Shown here: one piece after another, positions 15,994 through 23,767 of the stretch | Layout: every line of letters starts with the position of its first letter | Numbering within the stretch: position 1 is the first letter of the stretch | Source: a virus | Virus record (IMG/VR): IMGVR_UViG_3300030099_007267 | Location: 1-64,000 of that record | Direction: 5' to 3' (one strand) | DNA length: 64,000 bases | Program-made: the position numbers and the translations under genes | Notes under the pieces: generated by a model | Databases searched by the model: none | What the model saw: only the letters and a program-made list of their open reading frames with translations | Told to the model about the DNA's origin: nothing

Positions 15994-16232
15994 ATCACTT
16001 TGATCGCTTCACTGAACGGCAACGGCATCCCAATCCCATTGCACAGTTGGAACATCGTGCGAGTTGTGACGGGTCGTCTGCCATACTCAATGTCCTGATA
16101 AAACTTTACGTTCAATCCAGCACGCTTCGCTGCCTCTTTTTGAGTGATGCCCAACTGGCGACGATAACTCGCGACCACCTGACCTATACATTTTAACCAA
16201 GATTCATACTCTGTCTTTTGTTCTTCAGTCAT
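15984..16232 (-). CDS. XRE-type helix-turn-helix regulator
   Basis: 82 residues. IGQVVASYRRQLGITQKEAA, K-R-A-G-L-N-V-K-F-Y-Q-D-I-E-Y-G-R-R-P and T-T-R-T-M-F-Q-L-C form a canonical XRE domain. The ATG overlaps the stop of the small basic gene upstream as ATGA. Probably regulates early or lysis/lysogeny-type decisions, although no integrase is seen in the window. Confidence 0.78.
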   Translation of the reverse strand: MTEEQKTEYESWLKCIGQVVASYRRQLGITQKEAAKRAGLNVKFYQDIEYGRRPVTTRTMFQLCNGIGMPLPFSEAIKVICV

Positions 16233-16405
16233 CTGTTTTTTCTCCTAGACTTTTTTTGTTGTTTACGTTTCTTCTTCATCGCTTCCCTTTTGCTCTGCGA
16301 TACTTCTTTACGTTCGTTTGCTTCCTGCTTTGGAAGATGCCTTATCTGCCAGCTATCTACACTGGACATGTGCTCCCCTGGCTTGTATGCCTTCTTTCCA
16401 CTCAT
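16229..16405 (-). CDS. 58-residue basic protein
   Basis: ATGA overlaps at both ends. Sequence MSGKKAYKPGEHMSSVDSWQ, then a Lys/Arg-rich helical tail (REAMKKKRKQQKKSRRKNR). Charge suggests nucleic-acid binding. Overlap with coupled neighbours on both sides supports real translation. Confidence 0.55.
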   Translation of the reverse strand: MSGKKAYKPGEHMSSVDSWQIRHLPKQEANERKEVSQSKREAMKKKRKQQKKSRRKNR

Positions 16406-16830
16406 TCTTCTACTCCTTTGTATAGGTAGATCATCCTACCGTTTATTATGTCTGCTCTTTCGTCGCGAAGAGCAATCTCCTCGTTCATTGAAATAGGGTT
16501 CGATCCCACTAAAACGGAAAGACGATTGTCGATATACTCAAGGCGACCAAGCAAACGTTCGGTTCGAACCAAGTGCATCCTCATCGTTTGATCCACAAAA
16601 GTACCTTTAGGTGCTGACACCCTTCTATGCACTACAGGATGAGTACGACCATAAGGACTTTTTTCTACTTGTATCACCAGCAACCCTAAATCGAAAGTGG
16701 TACACAAATCGTCATCCGGAATAATCGGCTGGTCTAGCTTCGAATACGCATAGAGAATATGCTCCGGTTGAGAGAACTTATCCAAGATCATTATGATCTC
16801 TTTTGTGTACATCTCTATTATTTTATTCAT
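16402..16830 (-). CDS. unknown protein
   Basis: 142 residues, helical with a central beta stretch (FDLGLLVIQVEKSPYGRTHP, VVHRRVSAPKG). No catalytic or membrane motif. Coupled to both neighbours by ATGA-type overlaps in the leftward operon. Not recognised. Confidence 0.55.
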   Translation of the reverse strand: MNKIIEMYTKEIIMILDKFSQPEHILYAYSKLDQPIIPDDDLCTTFDLGLLVIQVEKSPYGRTHPVVHRRVSAPKGTFVDQTMRMHLVRTERLLGRLEYIDNRLSVLVGSNPISMNEEIALRDERADIINGRMIYLYKGVEE

Positions 16831-17108
16831 CTGTTTGTCCTATAAAAAACTGAGTGTGTTGCCATCCAAGGCTCAACTCTTGGGTCGTTCGATATCGTGT
16901 GTCGATACCACATCTCTCGGTCCCAGCCACCATCCCTCGGTTGCCAAACCTTTATCGTTCCTTCTTTCATTGCCTGAGCACTCCAAGTCGTCCCATTAAG
17001 TTTGGTGCCAATCACCTCTATTCGGAAAGGCTCGTGGACTAGAACAAACTGTTCAGGAGAAGCAGACTTGTAGGCATCAATCACTTTCATTCGCTGCTCA
17101 TTGTCCAT
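16827..17108 (-). CDS. unknown protein
   Basis: 93 residues from ATG 17108 inside the end of the preceding gene. The longer in-frame start would add a hydrophobic head antisense to nothing useful and lacks a ribosome site. Contains several Trp residues and a pattern PFRIEVIGTKLNGTTWSAQA ... TIKVWQPRDGGWDREMWYR suggesting a beta domain. Function unknown. Confidence 0.5.
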   Translation of the reverse strand: MDNEQRMKVIDAYKSASPEQFVLVHEPFRIEVIGTKLNGTTWSAQAMKEGTIKVWQPRDGGWDREMWYRHTISNDPRVEPWMATHSVFYRTNR

Positions 17109-17400
17109 GCCTAGCATCCCAAAGCAACCCTGTAATCTTGTTGAACTCATCTCGTTGCTTTTGCTTAGATATCTCCCATTGCTCATCGTAATCCGCAGCA
17201 TCCTCATCAAGCACACCAACAAACAACTGATAGCAAACTTCATCGAGGATATGGAGACGAGGCCTTAGACCTCGCTCCCAACCAAGAAGAACGTGCTCTC
17301 CAATACCAGTCGCCCTAGCCAAGCTTGAATGAGTAAACCCAGCTTCCTTCATATGAGCGCGTAACCATTCCTTAAACACCAAGCCTTCTTCTTTACTCAT
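17098..17400 (-). CDS. helix-turn-helix regulator (XRE-like)
   Basis: 100 residues from ATG 17400, overlapping the upstream stop. Residues 5-60 (LVFKEWLRAHMKEAGFTHSS, L-A-R-A-T-G-I-G-E-H-V-L-L-G-W-E-R-G) fit an XRE-type domain; the second half is acidic and helical. Third regulator of this class in the same operon, upstream of two more small genes. Confidence 0.65.
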   Translation of the reverse strand: MSKEEGLVFKEWLRAHMKEAGFTHSSLARATGIGEHVLLGWERGLRPRLHILDEVCYQLFVGVLDEDAADYDEQWEISKQKQRDEFNKITGLLWDARHGQ

Positions 17401-17800
17401 CTTTATTCTCAATTTTTTTCGTTGTTTTCGACTTGTACAAGGCAATGTAATCTGAAATTAAATTCCAGTATTTGCTCAGGTTTTCCGACATCCCATCGCT
17501 CCAAATAATCACACCTGTCCTCGGATTAAGTTTTCCAATGTCGCCATCATAATATGCCACTGGTACGATGTATCCCTCTTCCTCACCTCGATTGTACAGG
17601 TCTAAATCAGGAACGGGAGCTTCCAATGCTGATTGCGGTATCACATGCCACGGAACTAGATCGGAAACCAGATCGTCATCTGAGGACTCCCAAATTATCT
17701 TCATAAGCTGAACAGTTTGCTCCGAAGATAAACCTGAGAGGGTTTCTCCGAGAGCTTCGTTCAGAAACTGAAGGATTTTAACTTTTAATCGTCTACTCAT
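17393..17800 (-). CDS. unknown protein
   Basis: 135 residues. Helical N-terminus (SRRLKVKILQFLNEALGETL) and a middle rich in Asp, Pro and Tyr (PDLDLYNRGEEEGYIVPVAY). Overlaps the cytosine methyltransferase stop by 8 bases, so translation is probably coupled. A modification-associated role is possible but only by position. Confidence 0.5.
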   Translation of the reverse strand: MSRRLKVKILQFLNEALGETLSGLSSEQTVQLMKIIWESSDDDLVSDLVPWHVIPQSALEAPVPDLDLYNRGEEEGYIVPVAYYDGDIGKLNPRTGVIIWSDGMSENLSKYWNLISDYIALYKSKTTKKIENKDE

Positions 17801-19271
17801 CTCTAAATCTCCTTTTTAGAATACTAAACGCTGCCGCTGCACACTGAGGCACCACTGAGTTGCCCAAGGCTTTTACACGATTGACTCGGTTGTCCTTGCG
17901 CTCAGTAAGGCGAGGGATGCCCTCCTCCCAACTGCCATCTTGCCAAGACGATGGATTGATTATCTCAACCGATACATCCTTCTCCAAATCTGTAAACCCA
18001 GACGGAAGACCCATAAGCGGCTCAACCCAATCTGGATTTAACTTCCCTGGTAGCCACTCAATAGGCTCTCCAGTCCCACGATGATCATCAGCAGAATACC
18101 GACGACCACCAGACTCGATGAAGCGAGACAACGAATGACTGCCCAACTTGTGTCCATCTCCTCTAACAGGTGTCGGCAAAAGCTCGTTCTGAAAAGCAGG
18201 AACATAAGACCCCAACCGAACACTATTACCCTTGCGCTTGACCTGAGCACGAATAGAGTGCTCACTGCCTCCATCTTTGTAATCTGTCGACGTTGGAGTA
18301 GGCCACATCTTCGATTCTCTCATATCTCTTATTGGATACCCGAACTTCACTTGTTCAGACAAGTTCCCCGGTGGTACCGTTTTTCTCCCGCCCTTGTTTC
18401 GCCATTCCTCTCTCTTCTTTAAAGATTCAGCCGAACGCTCCTGAATGTTCGTTGCGCAAGGAGTCAGCCACATTAGTCTAGGATCTTCTCGTAGATTTCC
18501 TGATCGCTGCCTTTTGGAACCGTCATTTCCTCGATTAAGCTGACGCTCTAAGGCCTCTCCCTCTCGACGTGGAAGATGGTCCATTGTATTCGGAGTATTG
18601 AACCAACCAGGCTTACATACTGGCTGCTCACGAGAATACAATCTATTGCCGGTCGCCATCCCAGCCTTCGGTAGTTTATCAAACGACTGAGGACTGAATA
18701 AGTCTATTTGTTGTGGTGCCCATTTGGAATTGTTCAGGAAACCAATCTGGTCGTAACCATCAAACAATAGCTCCTCTTTGTGAGCAATAGCCCACCATCT
18801 CTCTCGACGATGCCAAGCTCCCACATCCGATGCAGACAAGCAGAACCATTCGATGGTCCAACCGCTCTTTACAATCGACTCGGTGACCACATCTAAACCT
18901 CGACCAGTAATCGCTGGCACGTTCTCGAACAAAACAAAGCGAGGGTGCAGGTAAAATGCTGCTAACTCCCACATGTCTAAGAATAGACCAGAACGTGTCC
19001 CCTCCTTAATACCCTTGCCGTGACCGGCCACACTCAAATCCTGACACGGAAAGCCCCCCACCAAGATGTCAGGGCTGGTAATCTTCATACGTGGAAGGTC
19101 GGTTACATCATCGTAGATGGGTGTACCAGGAAATCGCTTGGACAATAGCTTCTGACAAAATGAATCTGACTCGCAAAACCAAACTGTCTCTGCATTGCCA
19201 CCTAGAGCATCTATGACACCCAAGTCCAATGAACCTATACCACTAAACAGTGAGCCTATTTTAACGGGCAT
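17793..19271 (-). CDS. C5-cytosine DNA methyltransferase
   Basis: 492 residues. Motif I is GSLFSGIGSLDLG (6-18); motif IV GGFPCQDLS contains the catalytic Cys76; motif VI ENV lies in FVLFENVPAI; motif X is ALGNSVVPQ near the C-terminus. The variable region (about 200-420) is long and should contain the target recognition domain. It would methylate cytosine in phage DNA, probably for protection from restriction. No cognate endonuclease is recognisable next to it. A second C5 enzyme lies at 21.7 kb and is clearly different. Confidence 0.9.
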   Translation of the reverse strand: MPVKIGSLFSGIGSLDLGVIDALGGNAETVWFCESDSFCQKLLSKRFPGTPIYDDVTDLPRMKITSPDILVGGFPCQDLSVAGHGKGIKEGTRSGLFLDMWELAAFYLHPRFVLFENVPAITGRGLDVVTESIVKSGWTIEWFCLSASDVGAWHRRERWWAIAHKEELLFDGYDQIGFLNNSKWAPQQIDLFSPQSFDKLPKAGMATGNRLYSREQPVCKPGWFNTPNTMDHLPRREGEALERQLNRGNDGSKRQRSGNLREDPRLMWLTPCATNIQERSAESLKKREEWRNKGGRKTVPPGNLSEQVKFGYPIRDMRESKMWPTPTSTDYKDGGSEHSIRAQVKRKGNSVRLGSYVPAFQNELLPTPVRGDGHKLGSHSLSRFIESGGRRYSADDHRGTGEPIEWLPGKLNPDWVEPLMGLPSGFTDLEKDVSVEIINPSSWQDGSWEEGIPRLTERKDNRVNRVKALGNSVVPQCAAAAFSILKRRFRDE

Positions 19272-19416
19272 AGAACACCTCCTTATATATATCCAATAGC
19301 GCTAAGCGTCGATTGCCTTCCGCTTTAACCAAAACCTCTGAGAATAACTCTCTCGTTCGTTGCTTACCTTTTGTCCGGAGTATGTATCTCCAGTATCTTG
19401 CAGTTAGTTGTGTCAT
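19261..19416 (-). CDS. 51-residue basic protein
   Basis: AGGAGGT four bases before ATG 19416; the stop lies inside the methyltransferase start. Sequence MTQLTARYWRYILRTKGKQR, then helical RELFSEVLVKAEGN. First gene of the leftward operon, with an extended -10 promoter 25 bases upstream. Function unknown. Confidence 0.6.
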   Translation of the reverse strand: MTQLTARYWRYILRTKGKQRTRELFSEVLVKAEGNRRLALLDIYKEVFYAR

Positions 19417-19440
19417 GTTTACCTCCTATGACGTATCAGT

Positions 19441-19449
19441 ATTGTACCA
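19441..19449 (-). promoter_or_regulatory. promoter of the 14.9-19.4 kb leftward operon
   Basis: On the minus strand TGGTACAAT, an extended -10 box like those at 24.08 and 28.85 kb. No clear -35 hexamer; extended -10 promoters often lack one. The ribosome site follows about 17 bases downstream. Confidence 0.55.
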
Positions 19450-20038
19450 CGAAATAGTGTTCTGGGCACCTTTTATTTGTCTCGTGGTTAGTTGGTTTGC
19501 TTATGGGCCCGAACAACTCGGCAACATCACGAAAGTCAAAAAAGGATAGAAAAGTAAGTTGGTAGCCTATGTACTCGTCCAGTAGGAGCATATAGAAGAA
19601 ATCGCACCAAAAAACCCCAATATCGCAAAACTTTTCTGCCAAAAATAAATATTAAATTAATAATTAAAATAATTAAAGCTGATATCATACAATTATTTTA
19701 ATTATTATAATTAAATATCTAATATTACAAAATACATATTTTTTTATAGCAATTTACTATATTTATATACTGTTTTTACCAGAGATGTAGAGAGGTAGGG
19801 GGTTGTAGACTACCAACTTCAAAAACACACAGGATCTAGAGTTGTTCTATGATTACCACAGCAACGGACTTTGCAACAAAACCTAACTTCTGGAGAGAAA
19901 AAGCAAAGTTAGGAATTGACTAATTTTTACTTCAAAAATCACCTTTTTGCCTCACAGGACAATTTTGTAAGAGAAATCTCGTGCAACACCTTTCAAAAGA
20001 AATAATACTCTACAAGAGACATCAGGAATATGGAGGCT
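19450..20038. other. non-coding AT-rich spacer, possible replication origin
   Basis: About 590 bases between divergent operons with no convincing gene. From 19636 to 19775 the sequence is almost entirely A and T. It holds a perfect 17-bp inverted repeat (19658-19674 with 19691-19707) around AAAGCTGATATCATAC. A weaker pair CCTAACTT/AAGTTAGG lies near 19890-19925. An easily melted tract plus an inverted repeat between divergent transcription units suits an origin or major control region; no initiator gene or iterons were found. Confidence 0.5.
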
Positions 20039-20170
20039 ATGTCATTTGCGTCTATCACTAAAACCAAATCAACTATGTTGGATGGAGGAAGTCCCGAAGA
20101 TACCGGTGCTTCGGATGATTCGGTCCAAGCACAGGATAAAGCAGCACGGTTATTTTCACCGGAAGAATGA
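20039..20170 (+). CDS. possible 43-residue peptide overlapping the next gene
   Basis: ATG 20039 lies two bases after GGAGG, the only good ribosome site here, and opens a hydrophilic peptide (MSFASITKTKSTMLDGGSPE...). It overlaps the zinc-ribbon gene in another frame, which has no good ribosome site of its own. Either this is a real leader peptide, or the two frames are joined by a frameshift, or the zinc-ribbon protein starts inside. Undecided. Confidence 0.35.
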   Translation: MSFASITKTKSTMLDGGSPEDTGASDDSVQAQDKAARLFSPEE

Positions 20171-20606
20171 ACGAGTCAATTATCTATTAAGCTTGAAGAC
20201 AGGGATCATTTGGTTTCGGTATTATGGGGACAAACGGTTTGTATCTACTTGGCAAAGTGCATTTTTCAACTTTGAAAGATTGAAGCAACGAGGTGGGGAC
20301 ACGACAATTTGCTGTCCGTTTTGTGGTACTCAGGTAGAAGAGGTTTGGTTTTTTGCCAAAACATTGCGTTGTGAGCACTGTTTATGGGTTGCTGATCGAT
20401 GGGGAAAACAGATGGATATGAGTAAATCTAGACGAATGAAAATACGAAAAGGAGATTTATTGTCTGTTGCGGAAGGATTATCTTCTGGAAATCCAATGGA
20501 AATTTATATGACAATGGTTGCGATGGAGATGGCTGGATTATCCCCGCGAAAGCTTACAACAGAAAAAACAAATCAAAAATGGGATATTGTGAGATACAAA
20601 TGGTAA
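20046..20606 (+). CDS. zinc-ribbon protein of unknown function
   Basis: 186 residues from TTG 20046; ATG 20082 and ATG 20115 are other in-frame starts and none has a clear ribosome site. The centre carries a four-Cys zinc ribbon (CCPFCGTQ ... LRCEHC). The C-terminal half is basic and helical (KSRRMKIRKGDLLSVAEGLS). Could be a DNA-binding or transcription-related protein. The true N-terminus is uncertain because of the overlapping peptide frame. Confidence 0.55.
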   Translation: MRLSLKPNQLCWMEEVPKIPVLRMIRSKHRIKQHGYFHRKNERVNYLLSLKTGIIWFRYYGDKRFVSTWQSAFFNFERLKQRGGDTTICCPFCGTQVEEVWFFAKTLRCEHCLWVADRWGKQMDMSKSRRMKIRKGDLLSVAEGLSSGNPMEIYMTMVAMEMAGLSPRKLTTEKTNQKWDIVRYKW

Positions 20607-20914
20607 AAATTGTCGGTTTTGCCGGAAACTTTTATGTTTTATCTGGATGGAACATTGACCGGACCGGTACTTTTCAAAAAAAATACTGGATAAATCAAAA
20701 GGGAAAACGCCCGGCAGCAGTCGTCCTGTACTCGGATGGAAGATACAAAGCTCTCCTGTACGACCCAGAAGGAGAATTGATCGATGTTATCGCTGGTCAA
20801 TCCAAACGAGAGTTCTTCAATCGGATACGTGATTCTCTAGCTTTCTATGTGGAAGAGGGAAAAATCCATCCCAACCGAACATCCAAGGAGTTCAAGGATT
20901 GGTTTGGTATTTAG
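20600..20914 (+). CDS. unknown protein
   Basis: 104 residues from ATG 20600, which overlaps the upstream TAA. Beta-rich N-terminal half (MVKIVGFAGNFYVLSGWNID ... RPAAVVLYSDGRYKALLY) and helical C-terminus. No motif recognised. Followed by a short GCGACA/TGTCGC hairpin before a converging gene. Confidence 0.55.
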   Translation: MVKIVGFAGNFYVLSGWNIDRTGTFQKKYWINQKGKRPAAVVLYSDGRYKALLYDPEGELIDVIAGQSKREFFNRIRDSLAFYVEEGKIHPNRTSKEFKDWFGI

Positions 20915-20959
20915 ACTATCGCGACACTGTAACAAGCTGGCTCGTTGTCGCGTGGACTG

Positions 20960-21229
20960 TCATTTGTTGTACTTTCGACGATTGGTCTTTCGAGACACAA
21001 CCCGAGTGTTTTTGCGGCCATTCCCACCGCCTTTGCTCAGTGGTCTTCTGTGATCCACTTCCTGAGTGGTCTTCAGCTTCGGTAACCCTCTCCGCTTTCG
21101 TGCAGCATTTATCCTGGCACGAGCACCATTACGAGCAGTTCTATTTTTAATTTGCTTGGGCTTCCCGTGATACTGCTTGTATTCACGTTTGTAATTTCGT
21201 TTGCCTGTCTTCGGATCTTTGTACGGCAT
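20960..21229 (-). CDS. HNH-like basic protein
   Basis: 89 residues, GGAGGGAG before ATG 21229. KNRTARNGARARINAARKRR is followed by VDHRRPLSKGGGNGRKNTRV and VSRKTNRRK. This matches small phage proteins annotated as HNH endonucleases: D-H before a P-L-S-x-G-G turn, then N-x-R-V-x-S. The metal-binding half-motif is partial, so nuclease activity is not certain. It has its own promoter in the spacer to its right. Confidence 0.6.
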   Translation of the reverse strand: MPYKDPKTGKRNYKREYKQYHGKPKQIKNRTARNGARARINAARKRRGLPKLKTTQEVDHRRPLSKGGGNGRKNTRVVSRKTNRRKYNK

Positions 21230-21247
21230 ACTCCCTCCACAACCTAC

Positions 21248-21256
21248 AATATACCA
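21248..21256 (-). promoter_or_regulatory. promoter of the HNH-like gene
   Basis: Minus-strand TGGTATATT, an extended -10 box, followed 12 bases later by GGAGGGAG and the start codon. Confidence 0.5.
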
Positions 21257-21293
21257 CGACACCACACACCCTGCCCACCTTCCTTCACCCAAA

Positions 21294-21521
21294 GATAGTC
21301 CTCCTCCTCCTCTGTGCCTGTGCCATACCATACGTATGGTCTATCAATGTGTAAAGATTTTGCCGTTTTATTTGCACGTCGGCACCCATATGTAAAGGAA
21401 ATGACAGTCCTCCTCCTCAGTTGCAGCCCACGTCCGATACGTTCGGTCTATCAGGCCCGAGATCTCAGGTCTCGGTGCCCGACCTCACTATCATCCGTGG
21501 GCTGCTAGGAGGAGGACTATC
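21294..21521 (-). ncRNA. structured intergenic element A
   Basis: Read leftward, GATAGTCCTCCTCCT (21521-21507) can pair with AGGAGGAGGACTGTC (21417-21403; one wobble) or with AGGAGGAGGACTATC (21308-21294; perfect). The inner arm adds GCAGCCCACG/CGTGGGCTGC (21423-21432 with 21496-21505) and a CCGAGA/TCTCGG hairpin. The outer loop contains a 14-bp perfect palindrome ACCATACGTATGGT (21327-21340). TTGACA lies just before the 5' strand, as in D, E and F. The element sits between the promoters of the HNH-like gene and the fused methyltransferase. Whether it is transcribed is unknown. Confidence 0.6.
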
Positions 21522-21619
21522 CTCTGTCAAGGGGGTATTTTAGGGACATTTCCTGATATCCCGAGATACAGGGGGCCATAGGGAAAAATTAAGAATGACC
21601 AAATTGTGTCCGGTATTTA

Positions 21620-21649
21620 TTTGGTCTTATATTGTCCATCTGATAAAAT
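21620..21649 (+). promoter_or_regulatory. promoter of the fused methyltransferase gene
   Basis: TTGGTC, 17-base spacer, TAAAAT preceded by TGA (extended -10). Leader of about 50 bases to the AAGGAGG ribosome site before ATG 21704. Confidence 0.5.
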
Positions 21650-21703
21650 GAGTATGTACCTACGGGTTTCATAAGCCCTAACATCCAAGGAGGATATAAA
21701 ATT

Positions 21704-23602
21704 ATGATTATTCAAAAACAAAAACTCTCTCATGTCGAATTGTTCTCGGGCCTCGGTTCTGCTAGCATAGCTCTTAGAAGCGTTTCACCTCTATTTGAAA
21801 CCGTCGCTTATAGTGAGATTTGCACGAAAGCTGAAGCTGTTCGTGCTGTACTCGTTAAAGATGGCGCTCGCAATATTGGAGATCTGACAGATGACTCCAA
21901 TTGGAGAGATGACAAACGATTGAAAGATATCGACCTTGTAACGGCTGGATTTCCTTGCCAAGACTTTTCAGGAATGAATAGCAAAGCTCTAGGATGGAAT
22001 AGCCCTCGCACTCGCTTTGTAACAAACGCATTACACAGATATGTTTCACACACTCAACCGAAATATATTGTGATGGAGAATGTTAAAAATCTATTTTGTT
22101 CAACCCATATAAAAGGAACAAAGAGCTTCCTTGACTCCTTCAGTGGATACAGTTGGAATCACGTATCCTTCAATCCTGCCGATTATGGATATATTCAGAG
22201 TCGCGGCCGTGTTTACATTCTTCTTTGTCGTAAAGATGTACCACAAGCTGAACTTGATTTAAATGCTATAGTTGGAATCAAACAACAAACCTTTTCCGAT
22301 GTTATGGATAAGCGGACTCTGAAAGACGATGTAAAAGGTGAATATTACCATGTTAAAACACAGTCAAGAATTGAGAGCGCTAAGAAGAGCAATAGATATT
22401 GGCAATTAACGCCCCGATCGACACGCATGCAAACTATGGGAAGACGATCGATCGACGCGCGCTGCAATCGTTTCAGTTGGGTAAAAGGCAATCCAGACCC
22501 TCGTTATTCGCATCGATCCTTATCAGTGAAAGAAGCTCTTCGTATTCAAGGCCATTCAAAAATACCCTCTCGCTTATCTTCTGTAAAAGGGTTGAGCCGA
22601 TCATCATGTTTCATGGCTATTGGTAACGCTTGGCATATTGGCGCGGCTGTTCAAGTATTGAAGCAACTACCAATTCAAGGATTGCTAGAATTCAAATTCA
22701 GACAGTGGGCAAGTAAGTTTATTCGATGGGATAAGGTTGAAGCTCTCGCACGTCGTAAGACAGCACAGAACATCCGTGCTAGATATCTGATTGAAGATCT
22801 TATGACTTCAGGAAGAAGCAGTAACAGACGAGCTTTGTTCGCTACCTCATCGTACAAATTTGATAAGAAGGACGGTAAGAAGATCGAGACTCGAGGTGTT
22901 TACTTGGCCCCTGCTAAGAGAGCTAGCCGTCCTAGTGAAGGTATTATTATCAATAGCTGTCCTAACGCTGGAGAGTGTGCAAAAGAGAAGAACTGTTTAA
23001 TTGGATCGGGAACTATGCCCTTTCATTCTGATACTCGACAAGCTAAGACACTCTTCTTTTATGGTTACCCTGCTGAATACCTCATTCAGATCATCAGAGA
23101 AATTGTTGAGTTTGCACGAAAAGCTCATAAACGTGGCGACGAGCTACAGGTTCGTTTAAATGGAACTTCAGATATCCAATGGGAGCGCTATCTATATATG
23201 GATATGTTAGTGGCTTCTGTAATTGGTTTCATTGGCTTCTATGACTATACGAAGAACGGAGTCAATCGGCTATCTAGAATAGAGCAATCTTATCATCTAA
23301 CATTTTCCGTTAGTGAGGATAAGAATACTATGAAGAACGCACTTGAATATCTTAAAGCGGGATTCTCAGTGTCAATTGTAACCATTCCAAATGAGCATGA
23401 CGATATATTGAATTGGGGCCATCCTCGAGTCTTAGACGGCGAATTGAACGATCACCGACCACAAGATCCCCCCGGATCGGTCGTGTTACTTCCAGCCCGT
23501 GGAGAGTTGAGATCTCAAATTGGTAAAACAAAATTTGTAAAATCCAGATCTTGGGTTGCATGGTTCCTTACTATGGTAGATTCATGTCCAGAGCTAGCTT
23601 AG
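21704..23602 (+). CDS. C5-cytosine methyltransferase fused to a DUF7227-like domain
   Basis: 632 residues. Residues 8-330 are a C5 methyltransferase: motif I HVELFSGLGSASIAL, PCQ with Cys85, ENV in VMENVKNLF, and IGNAW as motif X. Residues about 395-632 match the phage family I know as DUF7227, usually a separate protein: three cysteines 419, 425, 431 (SCPNAGECAKEKNC), RLNGTSDIQWE (484-494), GFYDYTK, YHLTFSVSE and DPPGSVVLLPARGE. The Cys cluster resembles an iron-sulphur or metal site; catalysis is unknown. The fusion suggests that the second domain acts on, or is guided to, methylated cytosine. Family name from memory. Confidence 0.85.
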   Translation: MIIQKQKLSHVELFSGLGSASIALRSVSPLFETVAYSEICTKAEAVRAVLVKDGARNIGDLTDDSNWRDDKRLKDIDLVTAGFPCQDFSGMNSKALGWNSPRTRFVTNALHRYVSHTQPKYIVMENVKNLFCSTHIKGTKSFLDSFSGYSWNHVSFNPADYGYIQSRGRVYILLCRKDVPQAELDLNAIVGIKQQTFSDVMDKRTLKDDVKGEYYHVKTQSRIESAKKSNRYWQLTPRSTRMQTMGRRSIDARCNRFSWVKGNPDPRYSHRSLSVKEALRIQGHSKIPSRLSSVKGLSRSSCFMAIGNAWHIGAAVQVLKQLPIQGLLEFKFRQWASKFIRWDKVEALARRKTAQNIRARYLIEDLMTSGRSSNRRALFATSSYKFDKKDGKKIETRGVYLAPAKRASRPSEGIIINSCPNAGECAKEKNCLIGSGTMPFHSDTRQAKTLFFYGYPAEYLIQIIREIVEFARKAHKRGDELQVRLNGTSDIQWERYLYMDMLVASVIGFIGFYDYTKNGVNRLSRIEQSYHLTFSVSEDKNTMKNALEYLKAGFSVSIVTIPNEHDDILNWGHPRVLDGELNDHRPQDPPGSVVLLPARGELRSQIGKTKFVKSRSWVAWFLTMVDSCPELA

Positions 23603-23685
23603 AGAAGTGGCTTCTGATTATCTTCTTTATCTTATGGTTACTTGGTGCTATAAGTGAAGGATTGAAGCCCGACAAACCCTGTTAA
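23584..23685 (+). CDS. 33-residue single-span membrane peptide
   Basis: Overlaps the end of the fused methyltransferase by 19 bases. MSRASLEKWLLIIFFILWLL continues GAISEGLKPDKPC: one transmembrane helix with a short hydrophilic tail. No good ribosome site, so translation would depend on coupling. Followed directly by a terminator. Confidence 0.45.
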   Translation: MSRASLEKWLLIIFFILWLLGAISEGLKPDKPC

Positions 23686-23704
23686 CGGTCTCGAGCGAGG
23701 CAAG

Positions 23705-23731
23705 GGGGGAGCTAAGCTCCCCCTCTTCTTT
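23705..23731 (+). terminator. rho-independent terminator
   Basis: GGGGGAG (23705-23711), CTAAG loop, CTCCCCC (23717-23723), then TCTTCTTTT. Ends the fused-methyltransferase transcript. Confidence 0.85.
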
Positions 23732-23767
23732 TGCGCCTCTCTTATATGGCATAGAACTCGGGGCCCG

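Noticed and set aside
15554-16232. Temperate lifestyle inferred from the XRE regulators
   Set aside because: No integrase, excisionase or attachment site is visible; lytic phages also carry such regulators.
16550-16570. GGTTCGAACC resembling a tRNA T-loop
   Set aside because: It is a palindrome inside a coding gene with no acceptor or anticodon arms; no tRNA gene was found in the window.
19436-19642. Leftward 68-residue frame
   Set aside because: Lies over the operon's promoter, lacks a ribosome site, and has unusual Cys/Phe-rich composition.
20914-20959. Hairpin between converging genes as a seventh copy of the element family
   Set aside because: It has GACTATC and GGACTGTC but in direct order rather than as pairing strands, and a different stem.
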